Notes under the pieces: model-generated
Told to the model about the DNA's origin: nothing
Seen by the model: only the letters and a program-made list of their open reading frames with translations
Databases searched by the model: none
In this document: in pieces, positions 48,801 to 61,008 of the stretch
Layout: the number at the start of each line of letters is the position of its first letter
Position numbering within the stretch: position 1 is the first letter of the stretch
Source of the DNA: Balanoglossus misakiensis
Taxonomy: Eukaryota; Hemichordata
Assembly: GCA_040954595.2 (NCBI GenBank)
Contig: CM082597.2
Span: forward strand, 1,426,001-1,490,000
Direction of reading: 5' to 3'
Length of the DNA stretch: 64,000 bases
Position numbers and translations under genes: made by a program

Positions 48801-51800
48801 CGCGGTTTTTCGACAAAAACCATGATGGTTAACCCATGAAAAATGTTCAAATCGGCCGAAAATCTCGAAATTCGGCAACTCGAAAATTCGCGGTTTTTCG
48901 ACAAAAACCATGATGGTTAACCCATGAAAAATGTTCAAATCGGCCGAAAATCTCGAAATTCGGCAACTCGAAAATTCGCGGTTTTTCGACAAAAACCATG
49001 ATGGTTAACCCATGAAAAATATTCAAATCGGCCGAAAATCTCGAAATTCGGCAACTCGAAAATTCGCGGTTTTTCGACAAAAACCATGATGGTTAACCCA
49101 TGAAAAATGTTCAAATCGGCCGAAAATCTCGAAATTCGGCAACTCGAAAATTCGCGGTTTTTCGACAAAAACCATGATGGTTAACCCATGAAAAATGTTC
49201 AAATCGGCCGAAAATCTCGAAATTCGGCAACTCGAAAAATCGCGGTTTTTCGACAAAAACCATGATGGTTAACCCATGAAAAATGTTCAAATCGGCCGGA
49301 AATCTCGAAATTCGGCAACTCGAAAATTCGCGGTTTTTCGACAAAAACCATGATGGTTAACCCATGAAAAATGTTCAAATCGGCCGAAAATCTCGAAATT
49401 CGGCAACTCGAAAATTCGCGGTTTTTCGACAAAAACCATGATGGTTAACCCATGAAAAATGTTCAAATCGGCCGAAAATCTCGAAATTCGGCAACTCGAA
49501 AATTCGCGGTTTTTCGACAAAAACCATGATGGTTAACCCATGAAAAATGTTCAAATCGGCCGAAAATCTCGAAATTCGGCAACTCGAAAATTCGCGGTTT
49601 TTCGACAAAAACCATGATGGTTAACCCATGAAAAATGTTCAAATCGGCCGAAAATCTCGAAATTCGGCAACTCGAAAATTCGCGGTTTTTCGACAAAAAC
49701 CATGATGGTTAACCCATGAAAAATGTTCAAATCGGCCGAAAATCTCGAAATTCGGCAACTCGAAAATTCGCGGTTTTTCGACAAAAACCATGATGGTTAA
49801 CCCATGAAAAATGTTCAAATCGGCCGAAAATCTCGAAATTCGGCAACTCGAAAAATCGCGGTTTTTCGACAAAAACCATGATGGTTAACCCATGAAAAAT
49901 GTTCAAATCGGCCGAAAATCTCGAAATTCGGCAACTCGAAAAATCGCGGTTTTTCGACAAAAACCATGATGGTTAACCCATGAAAAATGTTCAAATCGGC
50001 CGAAAATCTCGAAATTCGGCAACTCGAAAATTCGCGGTTTTTCGACAAAAACCATGATGGTTAACCCATGAAAAATGTTCAAATCGGCCGAAAATCTCGA
50101 AATTCGGCAACTCGAAAATTCGCGGTTTTTCGACAAAAACCATGATGGTTAACCCATGAAAAATGTTCAAATCGGCCGAAAATCTCGAAATTCGGCAACT
50201 CGAAAAATCGCGGTTTTTCGACAAAAACCATGATGGTTAACCCATGAAAAATGTTCAAATCGGCCGAAAATCTCGAAATTCGGCAACTCGAAAAATCGCG
50301 GTTTTTCGACAAAAACCATGATGGTTAACCCATGAAAAATGTTCAAATCGGCCGAAAATCTCGAAATTCGGCAACTCGAAAATTCGCGGTTTTTCGACAA
50401 AAACCATGATGGTTAACCCATGAAAAATGTTCAAATCGGCCGAAAATCTCGAAATTCGGCAACTCGAAAATTCGCGGTTTTTCGACAAAAACCATGATGG
50501 TTAACCCATGAAAAATGTTCAAATCGGCCGAAAATCTCGAAATTCGGCAACTCGAAAAATCGCGGTTTTTCGACAAAAACCATGATGGTTAACCCATGAA
50601 AAATGTTCAAATCGGCCGAAAATCTCGAAATTCGGCAACTCGAAAATTCGCGGTTTTTCGACAAAAACCATGATGGTTAACCCATGAAAAATGTTCAAAT
50701 CGGCCGAAAATCTCGAAATTCGGCAACTCGAAAATTCGCGGTTTTTCGACAAAAACCATGATGGTTAACCCATGAAAAATGTTCAAATCGGCCGAAAATC
50801 TCGAAATTCGGCAACTCGAAAATTCGCGGTTTTTCGACAAAAACCATGATGGTTAACCCATGAAAAATGTTCAAATCGGCCGAAAATCTCGAAATTCGGC
50901 AACTCGAAAATTCGCGGTTTTTCGACAAAAACCATGATGGTTAACCCATGAAAAATGTTCAAATCGGCCGAAAATCTCGAAATTCGGCAGCTCGAAAATT
51001 CGCGGTTTTTCGACAAAAACCATGATGGTTAACCCATGAAAAATGTTCAAATCGGCCGAAAATCTCGAAATTCGGCAACTCGAAAATTCGCGGTTTTTCG
51101 ACAAAAACCATGATGGTTAACCCATGAAAAATGTTCAAATCGGCCGAAAATCTCGAAATTCGGCAGCTCGAAAATTCGCGGTTTTTCGACAAAAACCATG
51201 ATGGTTAACCCATGAAAAATGTTCAAATCGGCCGAAAATCTCGAAATTCGGCAACTCGAAAATTCGCGGTTTTTCGACAAAAACCATGATGGTTAACCCA
51301 TGAAAAATGTTCAAATCGGCCGAAAATCTCGAAATTCGGCAGCTCGAAAATTCGCGGTTTTTCGACAAAAACCATGATGGTTAACCCATGAAAAATGTTC
51401 AAATCGGCCGAAAATCTCGAAATTCGGCAACTCGAAAATTCGCGGTTTTTCGACAAAAACCATGATGGTTAACCCATGAAAAATGTTCAAATCGGCCGAA
51501 AATCTCGAAATTCGGCAACTCGAAAATTCGCGGTTTTTCGACAAAAACCATGATGGTTAACCCATGAAAAATGTTCAAATCGGCCGAAAATCTCGAAATT
51601 CGGCAACTCGAAAATTCGCGGTTTTTCGACAAAAACCATGATGGTTAACCCATGAAAAATGTTCAAATCGGCCGAAAATCTCGAAATTCGGCAACTCGAA
51701 AATTCGCGGTTTTTCGACAAAAACCATGATGGTTAACCCATGAAAAATGTTCAAATCGGCCGAAAATCTCGAAATTCGGCAACTCGAAAATTCGCGGTTT

Positions 51801-54800
51801 TTCGACAAAAACCATGATGGTTAACCCATGAAAAATGTTCAAATCGGCCGAAAATCTCGAAATTCGGCAACTCGAAAATTCGCGGTTTTTCGACAAAAAC
51901 CATGATGGTTAACCCATGAAAAATGTTCAAATCGGCCGAAAATCTCGAAATTCGGCAGCTCGAAAATTCGCGGTTTTTCGACAAAAACCATGATGGTTAA
52001 CCCATGAAAAATGTTCAAATCGGCCGAAAATCTCGAAATTCGGCAACTCGAAAATTCGCGGTTTTTCGACAAAAACCATGATGGTTAACCCATGAAAAAT
52101 GTTCAAATCGGCCGAAAATCTCGAAATTCGGCAGCTCGAAAATTCGCGGTTTTTCGACAAAAACCATGATGGTTAACCCATGAAAAATGTTCAAATCGGC
52201 CGAAAATCTCGAAATTCGGCAACTCGAAAATTCGCGGTTTTTCGACAAAAACCATGATGGTTAACCCATGAAAAATGTTCAAATCGGCCGAAAATCTCGA
52301 AATTCGGCAACTCGAAAATTCGCGGTTTTTCGACAAAAACCATGATGGTTAACCCATGAAAAATGTTCAAATCGGCCGAAAATCTCGAAATTCGGCAACT
52401 CGAAAATTCGCGGTTTTTCGACAACAACCATGATGGTTAACCCATGAAAAATGTTCAAATCGACCTAAAATCTCGAAATTCGGCAACTCGAAAATTCGCG
52501 GTTTTTCGACAAAAACCATGATGGTTAACCCATGAAAAATGTTCAAATCGGCCTAAAATCTCGAAATTCGGCAACTCGAAAATTCGCGGTTTTTCGACAA
52601 AAACCATGATGGTTAACCCATGAAAAATGTTCAAATCGGCCGAAAATCTCGAAATTCGGCAACTCGAAAATTCGCGGTTTTTCGACAAAAACCATGATGG
52701 TTAACCCATGAAAAATGTTCAAATCGGCCGAAAATCTCGAAATTCGGCAACTCGAAAATTCGCGGTTTTTCGACAAAAACCATGATGGTTAACCCATGAA
52801 AAATGTTCAAATCGGCCGAAAATCTCGAAATTCGGCAACTCGAAAATTCGCGGTTTTTCGACAAAAACCATGATGGTTAACCCATGAAAAATGTTCAAAT
52901 CGGCCGAAAATCTCGAAATTCGGCAACTCGAAAATTCGCGGTTTTTCGACAAAAACCATGATGGTTAACCCATGAAAAATGTTCAAATCGGCCGAAAATC
53001 TCGAAATTCGGCAGCTCGAAAATTCGCGGTTTTTCGACAAAAACCATGATGGTTAACCCATGAAAAATGTTCAAATCGGCCGAAAATCTCGAAATTCGGC
53101 AACTCGAAAATTCGCGGTTTTTCGACAAAAACCATGATGGTTAACCCATGAAAAATGTTCAAATCGGCCGAAAATCTCGAAATTCGGCAGCTCGAAAATT
53201 CGCGGTTTTTCGACAAAAACCATGATGGTTAACCCATGAAAAATGTTCAAATCGGCCGAAAATCTCGAAATTCGGCAACTCGAAAATTCGCGGTTTTTCG
53301 ACAGAAACCATGATGGTTAACCCATGAAAAATGTTCAAATCGGCCGAAAATCTCGAAATTCGGCAACTCGAAAATTCGCGGTTTTTCGACAAAAACCATG
53401 ATGGTTAACCCATGAAAAATGTTCAAATCGGCCGAAAATCTCGAAATTCGGCAACTCGAAAATTCGCGGTTTTTCGACAAAAACCATGATGGTTAACCCA
53501 TGAAAAATGTTCAAATCGACCTAAAATCTCGAAATTCGGCAACTCGAAAATTCGCGGTTTTTCGACAAAAACCATGATGGTTAACCCATGAAAAATGTTC
53601 AAATCGGCCTAAAATCTCGAAATTCGGCAACTCGAAAATTCGCGGTTTTTCGACAAAAACCATGATGGTTAACCCATGAAAAATGTTCAAATCGGCCTAA
53701 AATCTCGAAATTCGGCAACTCGAAAATTCGCGGTTTTTCGACAAAAACCATGATGGTTAACCCATGAAAACTGTTCAAATCGGCCGAAAATCTCGAAATT
53801 CGGCAACTCGAAAATTCGCGGTTTTTCGACAAAAACCATGATGGTTAACCCATGAAAAATGTTCAAATCGGCCGAAAATCTCGAAATTCGGCAACTCGAA
53901 AATTCGCGGTTTTTCGACAAAAACCATGATGGTTAACCCATGAAAAATGTTCAAATCGGCCGAAAATCTCGAAATTCGGCAACTCGAAAATTCGCGGTTT
54001 TTCGACAAAAACCATGATGGTTAACCCATGAAAAATGTTCAAATCGGCCGAAAATCTCGAAATTCGGCAACTCGAAAATTCGCGGTTTTTCGACAAAAAC
54101 CATGATGGTTAACCCATGAAAAATGTTCAAATCGGCCGAAAATCTCGAAATTCGGCAACTCGAAAATTCGCGGTTTTTCGACAAAAACCATGATGGTTAA
54201 CCCATGAAAAATGTTCAAATCGGCCGAAAATCTCGACATTCGGCAACTCGAAAATTCGCGGTTTTTCGACAAAAACCATGATGGTTAACCCATGAAAAAT
54301 GTTCAAAAAGGCCGAAAATCTCGAAATCCGGCAACTCGAAAATTCGCGGTTTTTCGACAAAAACCATGATGGTTAACCCATGAAAAATGTTCAAATCGGC
54401 CGAAAATCTCGAAATCCGGCAACTCGAAAAATCGCGGTTTTTCGACAAAAAACCATGATGGTTAACCCATGAAAAATGTTCAAATCGGCCGAAAATCTCG
54501 AAATCCGGCAACTCGAAAATTCGCGGTTTTTCGACAAAAACCATGATGGTTAACCCATGAAAAATGTTCAAAAAGGCCGAAAATCTCGAAATCCGGCAAC
54601 TCGAAAATTCGCGGTTTTTCGACAAAAACCATGATGGTTAACCCATGAAAAATGTTCAAATCGACCTAAAATCTCGAAATTCGGCAACTCGAAAATTCGC
54701 GGTTTTTCGACAAAAACCATGATGGTTAACCCATGAAAAATGTTCAAATCGGCCTAAAATCTCGAAATTCGGCAACTCGAAAATTCGCGGTTTTTCGACA

Positions 54801-57800
54801 AAAACCATGATGGTTAACCCATGAAAAATGTTCAAATCGGCCTAAAATCTCGAAATTCGGCAACTCGAAAATTCGCGGTTTTTCGACAAAAACCATGATG
54901 GTTAACCCATGAAAAATGTTCAAATCGGCCTAAAATCTCGAAATTCGGCAACTCGAAAATTCGCGGTTTTTCGACAAAAACCATGATGGTTAACCCATGA
55001 AAAATGTTCAAATCGGCCTAAAATCTCGAAATTCGGCAACTCGAAAATTCGCGGTTTTTCGACAAAAACCATGATGGTTAACCCATGAAAAATGTTCAAA
55101 TCGGCCGAAAATCTCGAAATTCGGCAACTCGAAAATTCGCGGTTTTTCGACAAAAACCATGATGGTTAACCCATGAAAACTGTTCAAATCGGCCGAAAAT
55201 CTCGAAATTCGGCAACTCGAAAATTCGCGGTTTTTCGACAAAAACCATGATGGTTAACCCATGAAAACTGTTCAAATCGGCCGAAAATCTCGAAATTCGG
55301 CATGAAAAATGTTCAAATCGGCCGAAAATCTCGAAATTCGGCAACTCGAAAATTCGCGGTTTTTCGACAAAAACCATGATGGTTAACCCATGAAAAATGT
55401 TCAAATCGGCCGAAAATCTCGAAATTCGGCAACTCGAAAATTCGCGGTTTTTCGACAAAAACCATGATGGTTAACCCATGAAAAATGTTCAAATCGGCCG
55501 AAAATCTCGACATTCGGCAACTCGAAAATTCGCGGTTTTTCGACAAAAACCATGATGGTTAACCCATGAAAAATGTTCAAATCGGCCGAAAATCTCGAAA
55601 TTCGGCAACTCGAAAATTCGCGGTTTTTCGACAAAAACCATGATGGTTAACCCATGAAAAATGTTCAAATCGGCCGAAAATCTCGAAATTCGGCAACTCG
55701 AAAATTCGCGGTTTTTCGACAAAAACCATGATGGTTAACCCATGAAAAATGTTCAAAAAGGCCGAAAATCTCGAAATCCGGCAACTCGAAAATTCGCGGT
55801 TTTTCGACAAAAACCATGATGGTTAACCCATGAAAAATGTTCAAAAAGGCCGAAAATCTCGAAATCCGGCAACTCGAAAATTCGCGGTTTTTCGACAAAA
55901 ACCATGATGGTTAACCCATGAAAAATGTTCAAAAAGGCCGAAAATCTCGAAATCCGGCAACTCGAAAATTCGCGGTTTTTCGACAAAAACCATGATGGTT
56001 AACCCATGAAAAATGTTCAAAAAGGCCGAAAATCTCGAAATCCGGCAACTCGAAAATTCGCGGTTTTTCGACAAAAACCATGATGGTTAACCCATGAAAA
56101 ATGTTCAAATCGGCCGAAAATCTCGAAATCCGGCAACTCGAAAATTCGCGGTTTTTCGACAAAAACCATGATGGTTAACCCATGAAAAATGTTCAAATCG
56201 GCCGAAAATCTCGAAATCCGGCAACTCGAAAATTCGCGGTTTTTCGACAAAAACCATGATGGTTAACCCATGAAAAATGTTCAAATCGGCCGAAAATCTC
56301 AAAATCCGGCAACTCGAAAATTCGCGGTTTTTCGACAAAAACCATGATGGTTAACCCATGAAAAATGTTCAAATCGGCCGAAAATCTCGAAATCCGGCAA
56401 CTCGAAAATTCGCGGTTTTTCGACAAAAACCATGATGGTTAACCCATGAAAAATGTTCAAATCGGCCGAAAATCTCGAAATTCGGCAACTCGAAAATTCG
56501 CGGTTTTTCGACAAAAACCATGATGGTTAACCCATGAAAAATGTTCAAATCGGCCGAAAATCTCGAAATTCGGCAACTCGAAAATTCGCGGTTTTTCGAC
56601 AAAAACCATGATGGTTAACCCATGAAAAATGTTCAAATCGGCCTAAAATCTCGAAATTCGGCAACTCGAAAATTCGCGGTTTTTCGACAAAAACCATGAT
56701 GGTTAACCCATGAAAAATGTTCAAATCGGCCGAAAATCTCGAAATTCGGCAACTCGAAAATTCGCGGTTTTTCGACAAAAACCATGATGGTTAACCCATG
56801 AAAACTGTTCAAATCGGCCGAAAATCTCGAAATTCGGCAACTCGAAAATTCGCGGTTTTTCGACAAAAACCATGATGGTTAACCCATGAAAACTGTTCAA
56901 ATCGGCCGAAAATCTCAAAATCCGGCAACTCGAAAATTCGCGGTTTTTCGACAAAAACCATGATGGTTAACCCATGAAAAATGTTCAAATCGGCCGAAAA
57001 TCTCGAAATCCGGCAACTCGAAAATTCGCGGTTTTTCGACAAAAACCATGATGGTTAACCCATGAAAAATGTTCAAATCGGCCGAAAATCTCGAAATTCG
57101 GCAACTCGAAAATTCGCGGTTTTTCGACAAAAACCATGATGGTTAACCCATGAAAAATGTTCAAATCGGCCGAAAATCTCGAAATTCGGCAACTCGAAAA
57201 TTCGCGGTTTTTCGACAAAAACCATGATGGTTAACCCATGAAAAATGTTCAAATCGGCCTAAAATCTCGAAATTCGGCAACTCGAAAATTCGCGGTTTTT
57301 CGACAAAAACCATGATGGTTAACCCATGAAAACTGTTCAAATCGGCCGAAAATCTCGAAATTCGGCAACTCGAAAATTCGCGGTTTTTCGACAAAAACCA
57401 TGATGGTTAACCCATGAAAAATGTTCAAATCGGCCGAAAATCTCGAAATTCGGCAACTCGAAAATTCGCGGTTTTTCGACAAAAACCATGATGGTTAACC
57501 CATGAAAAATGTTCAAATCGGCCGAAAATCTCGAAATTCGGCAACTCGAAAATTCGCGGTTTTTCGACAAAAACCATGATGGTTAACCCATGAAAACTGT
57601 TCAAATCGGCCGAAAATCTCGAAATTCGGCAACTCGAAAATTCGCGGTTTTTCGACAAAAACCATGATGGTTAACCCATGAAAAATGTTCAAATCGGCCG
57701 AAAATCTCGAAATTCGGCAACTCGAAAATTCGCGGTTTTTCGACAAAAACCATGATGGTTAACCCATGAAAAATGTTCAAATCGGCCGAAAATCTCGACA

Positions 57801-60800
57801 TTCGGCAACTCGAAAATTCGCGGTTTTTCGACAAAAACCATGATGGTTAACCCATGAAAAATGTTCAAATCGGCCGAAAATCTCGAAATTCGGCAACTCG
57901 AAAATTCGCGGTTTTTCGACAAAAACCATGATGGTTAACCCATGAAAAATGTTCAAATCGGCCGAAAATCTCGAAATTCGGCAACTCGAAAATTCGCGGT
58001 TTTTCGACAAAAACCATGATGGTTAACCCATGAAAAATGTTCAAATCGGCCGAAAATCTCGAAATTCGGCAACTCGAAAATTCGCGGTTTTTCGACAAAA
58101 ACCATGATGGTTAACCCATGAAAAATGTTCAAATCGGCCGAAAATCTCGACATTCGGCAACTCGAAAATTCGCGGTTTTTCGACAAAAACCATGATGGTT
58201 AACCCATGAAAAATGTTCAAATCGGCCGAAAATCTCGAAATTCGGCAACTCGAAAATTCGCGGTTTTTCGACAAAAACCATGATGGTTAACCCATGAAAA
58301 ATGTTCAAATCGGCCGAAAATCTCGAAATTCGGCAACTCGAAAATTCGCGGTTTTTCGACAAAAACCATGATGGTTAACCCATGAAAAATGTTCAAAAAG
58401 GCCGAAAATCTCGAAATCCGGCAACTCGAAAATTCGCGGTTTTTCGACAAAAACCATGATGGTTAACCCATGAAAAATGTTCAAAAAGGCCGAAAATCTC
58501 GAAATCCGGCAACTCGAAAATTCGCGGTTTTTCGACAAAAACCATGATGGTTAACCCATGAAAAATGTTCAAAAAGGCCGAAAATCTCGAAATCCGGCAA
58601 CTCGAAAATTCGCGGTTTTTCGACAAAAACCATGATGGTTAACCCATGAAAAATGTTCAAAAAGGCCGAAAATCTCGAAATTCGGCAACTCGAAAATTCG
58701 CGGTTTTTCGACAAAAACCATGATGGTTAACCCATGAAAAATGTTCAAATCGGCCGAAAATCTCGAAATTCGGCAACTCGAAAATTCGCGGTTTTTCGAC
58801 AAAAACCATGATGGTTAACCCATGAAAAATGTTCAAATCGGCCGAAAATCTCGAAATTCGGCAACTCGAAAATTCGCGGTTTTTCGACAAAAACCATGAT
58901 GGTTAACCCATGAAAAATGTTCAAATCGGCCGAAAATCTCGACATTCGGCAACTCGAAAATTCGCGGTTTTTCGACAAAAACCATGATGGTTAACCCATG
59001 AAAAATGTTCAAATCGGCCGAAAATCTCGAAATTCGGCAACTCGAAAATTCGCGGTTTTTCGACAAAAACCATGATGGTTAACCCATGAAAAATGTTCAA
59101 ATCGGCCGAAAATCTCGAAATTCGGCAACTCGAAAATTCGCGGTTTTTCGACAAAAACCATGATGGTTAACCCATGAAAAATGTTCAAAAAGGCCGAAAA
59201 TCTCGAAATCCGGCAACTCGAAAATTCGCGGTTTTTCGACAAAAACCATGATGGTTAACCCATGAAAAATGTTCAAAAAGGCCGAAAATCTCGAAATCCG
59301 GCAACTCGAAAATTCGCGGTTTTTCGACAAAAACCATGATGGTTAACCCATGAAAAATGTTCAAAAAGGCCGAAAATCTCGAAATCCGGCAACTCGAAAA
59401 TTCGCGGTTTTTCGACAAAAACCATGATGGTTAACCCATGAAAAATGTTCAAAAAGGCCGAAAATCTCGAAATCCGGCAACTCGAAAATTCGCGGTTTTT
59501 CGACAAAAACCATGATGGTTAACCCATGAAAAATGTTCAAATCGGCCGAAAATCTCGAAATCCGGCAACTCGAAAATTCGCGGTTTTTCGACAAAAACCA
59601 TGATGGTTAACCCATAAAAAATGTTCAAATCGGCCGAAAATCTCAAAATCCGGCAACTCGAAAATTCGCGGTTTTTCGACAAAAACCATGATGGTTAACC
59701 CATGAAAAATGTTCAAATCGGCCGAAAATCTCGAAATTCGGCAACTCGAAAATTCGCGGTTTTTCGACAAAAACCATGATGGTTAACCCATGAAAAATGT
59801 TCAAATCGGCCGAAAATCTCGAAATTCGGCAACTCGAAAATTCGCGGTTTTTCGACAAAAACCATGATGGTTAACCCATGAAAAATGTTCAAAAAGGCCG
59901 AAAATCTCGAAATCCGGCAACTCGAAAATTCGCGGTTTTTCGACAAAAACCATGATGGTTAACCCATGAAAAATGTTCAAAAAGGCCGAAAATCTCGAAA
60001 TCCGGCAACTCGAAAATTCGCGGTTTTTCGACAAAAACCATGATGGTTAACCCATGAAAAATGTTCAAAAAGGCCGAAAATCTCGAAATCCGGCAACTCG
60101 AAAAATCGCGGTTTTTCGACAAAAACCATGATGGTTAACCCATGAAAAATGTTCAAAAAGGCCGAAAATCTCGAAATCCGGCAACTCGAAAATTCGTGGT
60201 TTTTCGACAAAAACCATGATGGTTAACCCATGAAAAATGTTCAATCGGCCGAAAATCTCGAAATTCGGCAACTCGAAAATTCGCGGTTTTTCGACAAAAA
60301 CCATGATGGTTAACCCATGAAAAATGTTCAAATCGGCCGAAAATCTCGAAATTCGGCAACTCGAAAATTCGCGGTTTTTCGACAAAAACCATGATGGTTA
60401 ACCCATGAAAAATGTTCAAATCGGCCTAAAATCTCGAAATTCGGCAACTCGAAAATTCGCGGTTTTTCGACAAAAACCATGATGGTTAACCCATGAAAAA
60501 TGTTCAAATCGGCCGAAAATCTCGAAATTCGGCAACTCGAAAATTCGCGGTTTTTCGACCCGAAAATCTCGAAATTCGGCAACTCGAAAATTCGCGGTTT
60601 TTCGACAAAAACCATGATGGTTAACCCATGAAAAATGTTCAAATCGGCCGAAAATCTCGAAATTCGGCAACTCGAAAATTCGCGGTTTTTCGACAAAAAC
60701 CATGATGGTTAACCCATGAAAAATGTTCAAATCGGCCGAAAATCTCGAAATTCGGCAACTCGAAAATTCGCGGTTTTTCGACAAAAACCATGATGGTTAA

Positions 60801-61008
60801 CCCATGAAAAATGTTCAAATCGGCCGAAAATCTCGAAATCCGGCAACTCGAAAATTCGCGGTTTTTCGACAAAAACCATGATGGTTAACCCATGAAAAAT
60901 GTTCAAATCGGCCGAAAATCTCGAAATCCGGCAACTCGAAAAATCGCGGTTTTTCGACAAAAAACCATGATGGTTAACCCATGAAAAATGTTCAAATCGG
61001 CCGAAAAT

